NCBI RefSeq assembly: GCF_000719865.1
Contig: NZ_JOID01000017.1
Location: 1-64,000 of the forward strand
DNA length: 64,000 bases
From: Streptomyces albus subsp. albus
Lineage (GTDB): Bacteria; Actinomycetota; Actinomycetes; Streptomycetales; Streptomycetaceae
Reading direction: 5' to 3'
Of this stretch, positions 8,984-18,994 are shown piece by piece; position 1 is the stretch's first letter, and each line of letters starts with the position of its first letter. Position numbers and translations under genes: made by a program. The notes under the pieces are model-generated. The model worked only from the letters and a program-made list of their open reading frames with translations, was not told the origin of the DNA and did no database searches.

Positions 8984-9096
8984 TCTCCGGTAGCGGCCCG
9001 TTCCGTCGGGAGTGTCCAGCCTTCACCGCGCCAGGCAGCGGGCCCGCGCTGCACTCGTTCCGGCCGGCCCGTACACACTGCCCGCGCGGGGCAGAC

Positions 9097-10122
9097 CTAG
9101 TAGACCGACTCCGCCTCGCGCATGCGGTCCTCCGGGACCGTCTTCAGCTCCGAGACGGCCTCCGCCAGCGACACCAGGCGGATGTCGTTGCCGCGCAGCG
9201 CGGTCATCATGCCGAACTCCCGCCGGTGCGCGGCCTCCACGGCGTGCCAGCCGAAGCGGGTGGCGAGGACGCGGTCGAACGCGGTCGGGGTGCCGCCGCG
9301 CTGGACGTGGCCCAGGATGACGGGGCGGGCCTCCTTGCCGATCCGGCGCTCCAGTTCGGCGGCGAGGCGGTTGCCGATCCCGGCGAAACGCTCGTGCCCG
9401 TACTGGTCGATCTTGCCCTTCTCGTACGGCATGGTGCCCTCCGCCGGGTGGGCGCCCTCGGCGACGCAGACGACGGCGAACTTCTTGCCGCGGGCGAAGC
9501 GTTCCTCGATCATCTCGCAGAGGTTGTCGAGCTGGAACGGCCGTTCCGGCAGGCAGATGCCGTGGGCGCCGCCCGCCATGCCCGACTCCAGGGCGATCCA
9601 GCCGGCGTGACGGCCCATCACCTCGACGACCATGATCCGCTGATGCGACTCGGCGGTGGTCTTCAGCCGGTCCAGTGCCTCGGTGGCCACGCCGACGGCC
9701 GTGTCGAAGCCGAAGGTGCGGTCGGTGGCGGAGATGTCGTTGTCGATGGTCTTGGGCACGCCCACGACCGGCATGCCCGCGTCGGAGAGCATCCGGGCCG
9801 CGGTGAGGGTGCCCTCGCCGCCGATCGGGATGAGCGCGTCCAGGCCCAGTTCACCGCAGAGTTCCTCGGCGTGGTCGCAGGCCTCGTCGAGCCGGCCGCG
9901 CTCCAGCCGGGCGGAGCCGAGGATGGTGCCGCCGCGGGAGAGAATGCCGCTGACCGCGTCCAGGTCGAGCTTGCGGTAGCGCCGCTCCAGCAGTCCCTTG
10001 AACCCGTCCTCGAAGCCGATGACCTCGTCGCCGTGGCCGACCACGGCGCGGTGCACGACGGACCGGATCACAGCGTTCAGTCCGGGGCAGTCGCCGCCTG
10101 CGGTGAGGACTCCGATGCGCAT
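9097..10122 (-). CDS. pfkA: ATP-dependent 6-phosphofructokinase
   Basis: A 341-residue phosphofructokinase of glycolysis. The N-terminal GGDCPGLNA binds the nucleotide, GGEGTL (around residue 102) carries the Gly that favours ATP, PKTIDND (around 124) holds the catalytic TIDND segment, and MGRHAGWIA and GHVQRGG line the fructose 6-phosphate site. The Lys in PKTIDND is typical of PPi-using enzymes, while the Gly of GGEGT is typical of ATP-using ones. This mixed type is known from actinomycete PFKs, which work with ATP. The gene is divergent from pta; the pfkA-pta-ackA-pyk order is as I recall for S. coelicolor pfkA2. Confidence 0.93.
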   Translation of the reverse strand: MRIGVLTAGGDCPGLNAVIRSVVHRAVVGHGDEVIGFEDGFKGLLERRYRKLDLDAVSGILSRGGTILGSARLERGRLDEACDHAEELCGELGLDALIPIGGEGTLTAARMLSDAGMPVVGVPKTIDNDISATDRTFGFDTAVGVATEALDRLKTTAESHQRIMVVEVMGRHAGWIALESGMAGGAHGICLPERPFQLDNLCEMIEERFARGKKFAVVCVAEGAHPAEGTMPYEKGKIDQYGHERFAGIGNRLAAELERRIGKEARPVILGHVQRGGTPTAFDRVLATRFGWHAVEAAHRREFGMMTALRGNDIRLVSLAEAVSELKTVPEDRMREAESVY

Positions 10123-10454
10123 GGTGCTGTGTCTCCTGTGGTGGATTTCCGGGCCGGACGTGGGGGGAGATACGGATGTGTCAATCCGATTGTTCCACGC
10201 CTGGCGTACCGGCGGCGCTTCCAGCCGTCCGGACGAGCGCCCTACCGACCGGTACGGATAGTGTCAAGACGAGCACTCGCCACGCGGGGATTATTCACCC
10301 CCCGGGCCGGTGAGGCTTCCCCGTGCCCGGTCTCGGCACGCACGGGGGCGGCGGCCCGCACGCATGGGGCACCAGCGGTACGGGCAGCCGCGAGCGAGAA
10401 CGAGGCGTGAGCCCGGCGGGACCGGCCGGGACGAGCGAGGAACGGAGAGCACGC
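10123..10454. promoter_or_regulatory. Divergent promoter region between pfkA and pta
   Basis: This 332-base gap separates divergent pfkA and pta. It contains a palindrome TACCG-AC-CGGTA at 10243-10254 and a relatively AT-rich stretch at 10255-10300 (GATAGTGTC, GGGATTATTCA) that may be a promoter for pta. A long pta reading frame runs back to 10323 but the accepted pta start is the GTG at 10455. No gene is seen. Confidence 0.35.
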
Positions 10455-12782
10455 GTGACGCGCAGCGTGTACGTCACCGGAATCGACCGGGGCGACGGCC
10501 GCCAGGTCGTCGAGCTGGGGGTGATGGAGCTCCTGACCCGCCATGTCGACCGCGTGGGCGTCTTCCGCCCGCTGGTGCACGACGGACCGGACCGGCTCTT
10601 CGAACTGCTCCGCGCCCGCTACCGGCTGGTCCAGGACGCCGGAACGGTCTACGGGATGAGCTACGAGGCGGCCGCCGCCCTCCAGGCGGAGCGCGGCACC
10701 GACGAACTGGTGTCGCGTCTGGTGGACCAGTTCCACGCCATGGCGCGGGACTACGAGTTCGTACTCGTCCTGGGCACCGACTACGCCGAGACCGGCGTCC
10801 CCGCGGAGCTCAACCTCAACGCCCGGCTCGCCAACGAGTTCGGCGCCGCGCTGATCGCGGTCGTCGGCGGGCAGAAGCAGCCGGCCGAGTCCGTACGGGC
10901 CGAGGTGCACAACGCGTACGCCGCCTTCGACTCCCTCGGCTGCGACGTCGTCGCGATGATCGCCAACCGGGTGGACCCCGCCGAGTGGCAGGAGATCGCG
11001 GCCGGGCTGGCCGCCAAGCTGCCCGTCCCCTGCTACGTCCTGCCGGAGGACAGCTCGCTCTCCGCGCCGACCGTGCAGCAGATCGTGCAGTCCCTGGGCG
11101 CGGAGGTGCTGCTCGGCGACGCGGCCGGACTGGCCCGGGACGCCCGGGACTTCGTCTTCGGCGGCGCCATGATGCCGACCTTCCTCGCCGCGCTGACCGA
11201 GGGCGCCCTCGTGGTGACCCCCGGGGACCGGGCGGATCTGATCATCGGCGCCCTCGCCGCCCACGCGGCCGGCTCGCCGCCCATCGCGGGGGTGCTGCTC
11301 ACCCTCGACGAGCGGCCGGGACCGGACATCATGGCGCTCGCCGAACGCCTCGCGCCCGGCACGCCCGTGATCTCCGTCCCGGGCAAGAGCTTCCCCACGG
11401 CCGGGGAACTCTTCGCGCTGGAGGGCAAGTTGAACGCCTGGTCGCCGCGGAAGACGGAGACCGCCCTCGGCCTCTTCGACCGGCACGTCGACACGGCGGA
11501 CCTGACCTCCCGGATCTCGCTGGCCCGCTCCAGCCGCGTCACCCCCATGATGTTCGAGCACGAACTGATCGAACGCTCCCGCGCGCACCGCCGCCGCGTC
11601 GTCCTCCCCGAGGGCACCGAGGAGCGGGTGCTGCGCGCCGCGGACGTGCTGCTGCGCCGCGACATCTGCGACCTGACGCTGCTGGGCGATCCGGAGACGA
11701 TCCGCCGTCGCGCCTCCGAGCTCACCGTGGACCTGGCGGACGCCCAGCTCATCGACCCGCGCACCTCGCCGTTGCGGGAGCGCTTCGCGGAGCTGTATGC
11801 GAAGCTGCGCGCGCACAAGGGCGTCGACTACGAGCTGGCGTACGACGTGGTCTCCGACGTCTCGTACTTCGGCACCCTGATGGTCCAGGAGGGGCTGGCC
11901 GACGGCATGGTCTCCGGGGCCGCGCACTCCACCGCCGCGACCCTGCGCCCCGGCTTCGAGATCATTAAGACGGCGCCGGGCGCGCACATCGTCAGCTCGG
12001 TCTTCTTCATGTGCCTGTCCGACCGGGTGCTCGTCTACGGCGACTGCGCGGTCAACCCGGACCCGGACGCCGAGCAGCTCGCCGACATCGCCATCCAGTC
12101 GGCCGGTACGGCGGCCAAGTTCGGCGTGGAACCGCGGATCGCGATGCTCTCGTACTCCACCGGCACCTCGGGCCACGGCGCCGACGTCGACAAGGTGCGC
12201 AGGGCCACCGAACTGGTGCGGAAGCTGCGGCCCGACCTGCTGGTCGAGGGGCCGATCCAGTACGACGCCGCCGTGGACGCCACCGTGGCCGCCGCGAAGC
12301 TGCCGGAGTCGGAGGTCGCGGGACGGGCCACGGTGCTGATCTTCCCCGACCTCAACACCGGCAACAACACCTACAAGGCGGTCCAGCGCTCGGCGGGCGC
12401 CGTCGCCGTCGGACCGGTCCTGCAGGGGCTGCGCAAGCCGGTGAACGACCTGTCGCGCGGCGCGCTGGTTCCGGACATCGTCACCACGGTGGCGATCACC
12501 GCCATCCAGGCCCAGGCGCAGGAGGGGAGCGCTCCTGGGCAGGACCGGCGCCCCGGGCAGCCCGAGCCGCCGGTGCCGCCGGCGGGGCCGGTGCCGGTGC
12601 CGGAGGGTGCCCCGGCCCTGGAGGCGGGGCGGTCGCGCCAGGCCCTGAGGGCCGCCCCGGCCCCGGCCCCGTCGGCGGCGGACGGATCGGCGGAGATCAC
12701 CGAGCAGGCGGAGAACGCCCACCGGACCGAGAACCCGCGGGGCCCCGAAGCCCCGCGGACCGGGAAGGCGCGGCCCGAATGA
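10455..12782 (+). CDS. pta: Phosphate acetyltransferase (long form)
   Basis: A 775-residue enzyme that interconverts acetyl-CoA and acetyl phosphate. Domain order: N-terminal BioD-like P-loop-fold region (residues 1-210), DRTGG domain (about 210-340) and the catalytic PTA domain (about 370-680, with GTSGHGADVDKV, PDLNTGNNTYKAVQR and GPVLQGLRKPVNDLSRG). The last 85 or so residues after AIQAQAQ are a Pro/Ala/Gly-rich tail not needed for the fold; most Pta proteins end near that point. The GTG at 10455 is chosen because MTRSVYVTGID is the usual Pta beginning. The stop overlaps the ackA start by four bases. Confidence 0.93.
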   Translation: MTRSVYVTGIDRGDGRQVVELGVMELLTRHVDRVGVFRPLVHDGPDRLFELLRARYRLVQDAGTVYGMSYEAAAALQAERGTDELVSRLVDQFHAMARDYEFVLVLGTDYAETGVPAELNLNARLANEFGAALIAVVGGQKQPAESVRAEVHNAYAAFDSLGCDVVAMIANRVDPAEWQEIAAGLAAKLPVPCYVLPEDSSLSAPTVQQIVQSLGAEVLLGDAAGLARDARDFVFGGAMMPTFLAALTEGALVVTPGDRADLIIGALAAHAAGSPPIAGVLLTLDERPGPDIMALAERLAPGTPVISVPGKSFPTAGELFALEGKLNAWSPRKTETALGLFDRHVDTADLTSRISLARSSRVTPMMFEHELIERSRAHRRRVVLPEGTEERVLRAADVLLRRDICDLTLLGDPETIRRRASELTVDLADAQLIDPRTSPLRERFAELYAKLRAHKGVDYELAYDVVSDVSYFGTLMVQEGLADGMVSGAAHSTAATLRPGFEIIKTAPGAHIVSSVFFMCLSDRVLVYGDCAVNPDPDAEQLADIAIQSAGTAAKFGVEPRIAMLSYSTGTSGHGADVDKVRRATELVRKLRPDLLVEGPIQYDAAVDATVAAAKLPESEVAGRATVLIFPDLNTGNNTYKAVQRSAGAVAVGPVLQGLRKPVNDLSRGALVPDIVTTVAITAIQAQAQEGSAPGQDRRPGQPEPPVPPAGPVPVPEGAPALEAGRSRQALRAAPAPAPSAADGSAEITEQAENAHRTENPRGPEAPRTGKARPE

Positions 12783-14032
12783 GCACGGATCCCGCGGGCC
12801 CGGCCCGCAGCGGCGCCCCCGCCACCGCCACCTCCCCCGACACCTCCCCGGACGCGGACCGCCCGGCGGGCACCCGCGTCCTCGTCATCAACTCCGGTTC
12901 CTCCTCGGTCAAGTACCAGCTCCTGGACATGGCCGGCCGGGACGGCGCCGGTGCCGCGCGGCTCGCCTCCGGGCTGGTGGAGCGGATCGGAGAGGGCCCG
13001 GTCGCCGACCACGCGGCCGCCCTGCGGCAGGTCGCGGCGGAACTGGACGAGCGCGGCCTGGGCCTGGGCTCCCCCGATCTCGCCGCCATCGGCCACCGCG
13101 TGGTGCACGGCGGCACCCGGTTCACCGAACCGACGCTGATCACCGACGAGGTGGTGGCGGAGATCGAGGAGCTGATCCCCCTCGCCCCGCTCCACAACCC
13201 GGCGAACACGGAGGGCATCAGAGTGGCCCGGGAGCTGCGGCCGGATCTGCCGCAGGTCGCCGTCTTCGACACCGCGTTCCACTCGACGATGCCCGAGCAC
13301 GTGGCCCGCTACGCGATCGACACGGCCACCGCCGACGCCCACGGGGTGCGCCGCTACGGCTTCCACGGCACCTCGCACGCCCATGTGTCGCGCGCCGCCG
13401 CCGCGCTGCTGGGCAAGGACCCCGCCGAGGTCAACGTCATCGTGCTGCACCTGGGCAACGGCGCCAGCGCGTCCGCCGTCGCGGGCGGGGTGTGCGTGGA
13501 GACGTCGATGGGCCTGACCCCGCTGGAGGGGCTCGTCATGGGCACCCGCTCGGGCGATCTGGACCCGGCCGTGATCTTCCATCTGTCGCGGGTGGCGGGG
13601 ATGTCCACCGACGAGCTGGACACTCTGCTCAACAAGCGGAGCGGGCTGCTCGGCCTGTGCGGGGACAACGACATGCGGGAGATCGGCCGCAGGATGGCCG
13701 AGGGCGACCCGGCGGCCCGGCTGGCGTTCGAGATCTACATCCACCGGCTGCGGAAGTACGTCGGCGCGTACACCGCCGTGCTGGGCCGGGTGGACGTCAT
13801 CGCCTTCACGGCGGGCGTCGGGGAGAATTCGGCTGCCGTACGGGAAGCGGCCATGCGCGGGCTGGAGGCTCTGGGCATCGCACTGGACCCGGTGCGCAAC
13901 GCCCTGCGCTCGTCCTCCGCCCGGCTGATCTCGGCCGGCGGCAGCCGGACCGCCGTCGCCGTCATCCCCACCGACGAGGAACTGGAGATCGCGACGCAGG
14001 CATACGCGCTGGTCCGCGCGGTACACGACTGA
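12779..14032 (+). CDS. ackA: Acetate kinase
   Basis: A 417-residue enzyme converting acetyl phosphate and ADP to acetate and ATP, the partner of Pta. The ASKHA-fold motifs are present: VLVINSGSSSVKYQ near residue 40, GHRVVHGG, FDTAFH, RYGFHGTSH, LHLGNGAS, MGLTPLEGLVMGTRSGDLDP and FTAGVGENS. About 35 Pro/Thr/Ala-rich residues precede the conserved start, slightly longer than in E. coli. The ATG at 12779 overlaps the pta stop (ATGA), so expression is coupled. Confidence 0.95.
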   Translation: MSTDPAGPARSGAPATATSPDTSPDADRPAGTRVLVINSGSSSVKYQLLDMAGRDGAGAARLASGLVERIGEGPVADHAAALRQVAAELDERGLGLGSPDLAAIGHRVVHGGTRFTEPTLITDEVVAEIEELIPLAPLHNPANTEGIRVARELRPDLPQVAVFDTAFHSTMPEHVARYAIDTATADAHGVRRYGFHGTSHAHVSRAAAALLGKDPAEVNVIVLHLGNGASASAVAGGVCVETSMGLTPLEGLVMGTRSGDLDPAVIFHLSRVAGMSTDELDTLLNKRSGLLGLCGDNDMREIGRRMAEGDPAARLAFEIYIHRLRKYVGAYTAVLGRVDVIAFTAGVGENSAAVREAAMRGLEALGIALDPVRNALRSSSARLISAGGSRTAVAVIPTDEELEIATQAYALVRAVHD

Positions 14033-14140
14033 GCCGCGCACCGGTGTGCTCCGGCCGCCCCCGGTCCGGGCTCCGGCCGGGACCGAACAGGATCAGGCAG
14101 GAATATTCCGCTCCGAAACAAACCCGATAGGATGGCCCCC

Positions 14141-15565
<1,425 letters not shown>

Positions 15566-15585
15566 GGCCCGCACCACCACGCAGA

Positions 15586-15613
15586 GTGGGCCGCCCCGTC
15601 CGGGGCGGCCCAC
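15586..15613 (+). terminator. Perfect hairpin downstream of pyk
   Basis: A 13-base arm GTGGGCCGCCCCG (15586-15598), loop TC, and exact complement 15601-15613. There is no T-tract, as usual for Streptomyces terminators. It lies between convergent pyk and the secreted-protein gene and can stop both. Confidence 0.8.
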
Positions 15614-15675
15614 CTGTCGTCCCGCGGCTCCGGGAGCGGGGTAACCGTGCCCGGGGTGCGGTGTGGCGTTCCGTC

Positions 15676-16953
15676 TCAGCCTCCGTCGTACATGTTCATG
15701 CCGGGGACCGTCAGATCGCCGCCGAACTGGCCGGCCTGGGTGACCGTCACCCCGGTGAAGAAGACCTCGGGGAGGTTCAGCGGCGGCGGGCTCTTGGGGC
15801 TGAAAGTGATGGGGATGATGCCCAGGAGGTTGCCCTTGAGCTCCTCCGTGTACATCGTCACCGTGCCGCCGCGGATCGTGGAGTTGCTGCCCTTCGCGGC
15901 CTTCACATGGGTGGTGCTGCCGCCGGGGGCCTGGACCATCTGGTGGAGGTCCCGGATGTCCACGCCGCTGGCGGTGAACTTCAGGACTTCCTTGACCTTG
16001 CCGCTCCAGGTCCTGACCTTGACGATGCCCTTGTAGTCGAGGCCATGCAGGGAGAGCTTGCTGCTCTTCAGGATCCACGGCTCGTCGGGCAGCAGGGCCG
16101 GGGTCGGGTCGATCTCCGCGTCGGCCAGGGCCTGGGCGTCGTACTCGGGGCAGGGGAACGGCTGCAGGCCGTCCTCCGCGGTCGCCGAGGGGGACGGGGT
16201 GGCCGTCGCGTCCTTGGCGTCCTCGGCCGCCTTCTCCGCGGCCTCCTTGGCCTCTTCGGCCTTCTCCTCGGCCGTCTTGGCGGCCGATCCGGCGGCGTCC
16301 GCGACCTCGCCGGCGGTGTCGCGCACCGAGTCCGCGGGCTCGTCGGCCTTCTCGGAGTCCTCCTCCGCGGTGGCGCTCGGCGAGGCGGTGGCCGAGGGCT
16401 CCGCCGTCTCCTCCTCCTCGTCGCCGCCGCCGCCGGTGAAGAAGTCGTTGATCTTCTCGCCGATGCCCAGCGGGTCGAGCGGGTTCCTCGTCTCGGACTC
16501 CGACGGCGAGGGCTCCGGCTCCGGCGACGTCCCGGTGGACCCGGACGTCCCGGAGGACTCCTCCGCGCTCGGGGAGGGCTCCGGCTCCGGGGCGCTGCCG
16601 GACGACGGCTCGGGGGACGGCTCGGACGTACCCGGCTCGCCGGCCCCGCCCTTCTCGTCCGCGGCCTGGTCGTCCGTCTTCTCGTCCTCGGCGGCCTTGC
16701 CGTCCTCGTCCTGCTCGTCGGGCAGGGACACGCACTTGCCCGGCTTGAACTTGGGCTGCGGGTCGGCCTGGGCCAGCGGGCTGGTGAGCCCCATGCCCAC
16801 GAGCACGGCGGTCGGCATGGCCGCCAGGGCTATCGCCCGGCCCGCGGGCATGTGCAAACGGGTGAGCATCGACTTTCTCGGGGCCGCGTGGCGCGGCCCT
16901 TCTCCTGCACGACGGCGGCTCTCGCCGTCGAGCCGAGCCTCGTCAGCCCGCAC
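15676..16953 (-). CDS. Secreted low-complexity protein with conserved C-terminal domain
   Basis: A 425-residue protein with the GTG start at 16953 behind a strong GGGGAGG site. A hydrophobic segment (AIALAAMPTAVLVGMGL) followed by PLAQA about 60 residues in looks like an export signal with a long n-region; the ATG at 16869 is an alternative start giving a more ordinary signal. The middle (about 75-280) is Pro/Ser/Glu/Ala-rich with EEKAEEAKEAAEKAAED-like repeats. The last 140 residues form a folded domain beginning FPCPEYDAQAL and ending in VPGMNMYDGG. It overlaps the DUF6114 gene by 11 bases, so it belongs to the DUF6230-DUF6114 operon. Function is unknown; cell-wall or extracellular placement is inferred. 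Confidence 0.8.
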   Translation of the reverse strand: MRADEARLDGESRRRAGEGPRHAAPRKSMLTRLHMPAGRAIALAAMPTAVLVGMGLTSPLAQADPQPKFKPGKCVSLPDEQDEDGKAAEDEKTDDQAADEKGGAGEPGTSEPSPEPSSGSAPEPEPSPSAEESSGTSGSTGTSPEPEPSPSESETRNPLDPLGIGEKINDFFTGGGGDEEEETAEPSATASPSATAEEDSEKADEPADSVRDTAGEVADAAGSAAKTAEEKAEEAKEAAEKAAEDAKDATATPSPSATAEDGLQPFPCPEYDAQALADAEIDPTPALLPDEPWILKSSKLSLHGLDYKGIVKVRTWSGKVKEVLKFTASGVDIRDLHQMVQAPGGSTTHVKAAKGSNSTIRGGTVTMYTEELKGNLLGIIPITFSPKSPPPLNLPEVFFTGVTVTQAGQFGGDLTVPGMNMYDGG

Positions 16954-17464
16954 TGTGCCTCCCCTTCTCGGATTCTTCGTCCGCCCAGACGCCGGCCGCG
17001 GCCGGTTCCGGCGCGGAGGCACCGCCCTCGCTGTCCGGCACCCTCCGGGGTGCGGGTTCCTCCACGGGCTTCTTGCCGGGCGCCCAGGCGATGGCCAGGC
17101 CACCACCGATGAGGGCCGGCAGGAAACCGAGGAGGAAGCCTCCGAAGTTGGAGACCACCAGCGAGACCAGTGCGAGCATGATCGCCGCGACGCCGGCGAA
17201 GGTCTTGGCGACGGACTGGTACCACATCGTCAGGCCCAGGACGACCAGGAGCACCCCGATGACCAGCGAGCCCGCGCCCGCCGTGGTCGCCATGCGGATC
17301 GTCAGCTGTCCGACGGTCAGATTCGCGTACGGGAAGTAGGCGATCGGCAGTCCGCCCAGCAGTGTCAGCAGGCCCGCCCAGAAAGGCCGGTTGCCACGCC
17401 AGACGCGGAAACGAAGCCTCCAGTAGTGGAATCGGCCGCTCGGACCCGGTGACTCGGCGCTCAT
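16943..17464 (-). CDS. DUF6114 family membrane protein
   Basis: A 173-residue integral membrane protein. After RFRVWRGNRPFW come about four hydrophobic segments (GLLTLLGGLPIAYF, GAGSLVIGVLLVVLGLTMWY, VAAIMLALVSLVVSNFGG and LGFLPALIGGGLAIAW), then an Ala/Pro/Glu-rich cytosolic tail. This matches DUF6114, which in Streptomyces pairs with DUF6230. The ATG at 17464 has GGGAG upstream; an earlier in-frame start is rejected. Role unknown. Confidence 0.85.
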   Translation of the reverse strand: MSAESPGPSGRFHYWRLRFRVWRGNRPFWAGLLTLLGGLPIAYFPYANLTVGQLTIRMATTAGAGSLVIGVLLVVLGLTMWYQSVAKTFAGVAAIMLALVSLVVSNFGGFLLGFLPALIGGGLAIAWAPGKKPVEEPAPRRVPDSEGGASAPEPAAAGVWADEESEKGRHSAG

Positions 17465-17552
17465 GGAAAACAGCTCCCTGGTACGGGCATTACGCAAAAA
17501 GTGAGGAGACGGGCGGACGGGGGACGAAGCCCCCGCCCGCCCGGGCGAGTGC

Positions 17553-18188
17553 TTAGTAGCACTCCTGGACGCCCCTGTGCAGCTTCATCGAGAGGCCGCT
17601 CAGCTTGAAGGTTCCGGCGCTGGTCGCCCAGGCCGTCTGCTTCACGTCGGTCAGGATGGCCTTGTCGGCCTCCTGGGCGAACCCGTAGGGGTTCGACTGC
17701 TCCTTGCCGCCCTTCATGCCGGGGCCCTTGGTGCTGGCTCCGGCGGCGACACCGATGTTGATGTTCTTGAACGTCGCGTTGGCGTTCAGGTCGGCGACGT
17801 CGATGTACAGCTTGTCGGCCTCGACCGCCGTGCCCTTGTTGCCGGCCGTCAGCTTGAGCGACACCGAGCCGAGGCCCGGGATGCCCGGCGTGACCACCGA
17901 CTGGCACATGTTGGTGATCTTGGCGTGGTCGAACGCGGAGACGGCCACCGGGTGAGCGGTGTCCTTGCCCTCCAGGGTCTTGCCCGTGTCGACCGCGCCG
18001 TACTGGACAAAGCCGTCACCCTCGAGGTGGTCGGCCGTCACCTTGAAAGACTGCCCGGAAACGCTGAAGGACGCCGCCAGCGCACCCTGCGCCATTGCGA
18101 TACCCACCGCGGCGGTGGCCGCCACGCTGGGGACCATCACGACGGCGAACCGCTTCCATCTGGTCCCGCCACGCACCTGGGACTCCAT
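17553..18188 (-). CDS. DUF6230 family secreted protein
   Basis: A 211-residue protein with a perfect AAGGAGG ribosome site. It begins with a basic segment (RGGTRWKRF) and a hydrophobic helix (AVVMVPSVAATAAVGIAMA) ending at ALAASF, a signal peptide or anchor. The rest is a beta-rich domain with two Cys, one in NMCQS and one three residues from the C terminus (QECY), which may form a disulfide outside the cell. It matches DUF6230, sometimes annotated as cholesterol esterase without proof. First gene of the three-gene export operon. Confidence 0.88.
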   Translation of the reverse strand: MESQVRGGTRWKRFAVVMVPSVAATAAVGIAMAQGALAASFSVSGQSFKVTADHLEGDGFVQYGAVDTGKTLEGKDTAHPVAVSAFDHAKITNMCQSVVTPGIPGLGSVSLKLTAGNKGTAVEADKLYIDVADLNANATFKNINIGVAAGASTKGPGMKGGKEQSNPYGFAQEADKAILTDVKQTAWATSAGTFKLSGLSMKLHRGVQECY

Positions 18189-18994
18189 GACTTTCCTCCT
18201 TCTCGGACGTACATCTCCGGCCGGGGGAGCCCTGGCCTGGGATGGGAGAAGTGCTACGTCCTCGGGAAGGGGAACGCCGTACTCGGAGACGGATACGTGT
18301 CCGAAACGCGGCGATCACCCCCGAGCGACAACCACTGGCCACGCTCTCGCGCAACCTCCTGGACAGGACCTGCTCCGCGGCAGGTACCCCCCTGTCCAAG
18401 GCCGGCATCACCCACGCCGGCCTGCCCGGTGGGGACCCGCTCCGTGGCGCCGGCTGGATGCGGCACTGCGGGACGGGACCGAGCGTGGCCGATCGTGGTG
18501 CATATCCGTCTGTCACACAAGGGGTTCGTTACTTGCCAGTAATGAACCGATGACAGAAGACGGTCCGGAGCGCCCGAATTCGGCACTGTCGGTCGTCGCG
18601 ATTCGCTGCGGCACATCCGGAATACCCGGACAGAAACGGACGAAGATCCGCCAGTCTCTTACTGGCAGTAACAGCGGGCGTGATTGCCAAGTTTTGGCAA
18701 AGTACGGCGTTCGGGGTGTGGAGATCCGGACATCCGGCAACGCGGGCCCGGCCGCGGCGGCCCCCTGTGCGCGCCATACCGGCCGGGCATCCGCGGAGGG
18801 ATCCGGCGGGAGATCCCGCGGGCCCCCGGGAGGCACCGCGGAGACGGCGGACGGCGGCCACCCGCGGGTCCTTTCCCCGCGAGTGGCCGCCGTCCGGGCC
18901 GGCCGTACCGCTGTCACCGTCCCGCCTGCGCCCCGGCCCCGGCGCTCCGCCCCGGGGCCGGTGTCCGCACGCGGCGCGGCGCGGCCCGGAGGGC
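18189..18994. promoter_or_regulatory. Long upstream region of the DUF6230 operon with two TTACT/AGTAA operators
   Basis: An 806-base region between the DUF6230 start and the end of the thioredoxin gene. The part 18490-18720 is clearly more AT-rich than its surroundings. It holds a long inverted repeat at 18523-18548 with arms GGTTCGTTACT and AGTAATGAACC around TGCC (10 of 11 pairs match), and a second, shorter site TTACT-GGC-AGTAA at 18659-18671. The shared TTACT/AGTAA half-sites suggest one dimeric regulator. Short reading frames in the region lack ribosome sites and codon bias. A terminator sits at 18849-18895. Confidence 0.55.
18849..18895 (-). terminator. Hairpin downstream of the thioredoxin-TPR gene
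   Basis: GGACGGCGGCCAC (18849-18861) pairs with GTGGCCGCCGTCC (18883-18895); an inner CGCGG/CCGCG extends the stem with a one-base bulge. It lies about 100 bases past the thioredoxin gene stop on the minus strand. Confidence 0.7.

Noticed and set aside
10242..12722. Long minus-strand frame opposite pta
   Set aside because: A shadow frame of a high-GC gene; its product has no recognisable fold and pta is certain.
18513..18917. Minus-strand frame in the DUF6230 upstream region
   Set aside because: No ribosome site, weak codon bias, and it runs through the candidate operators and the terminator hairpin.
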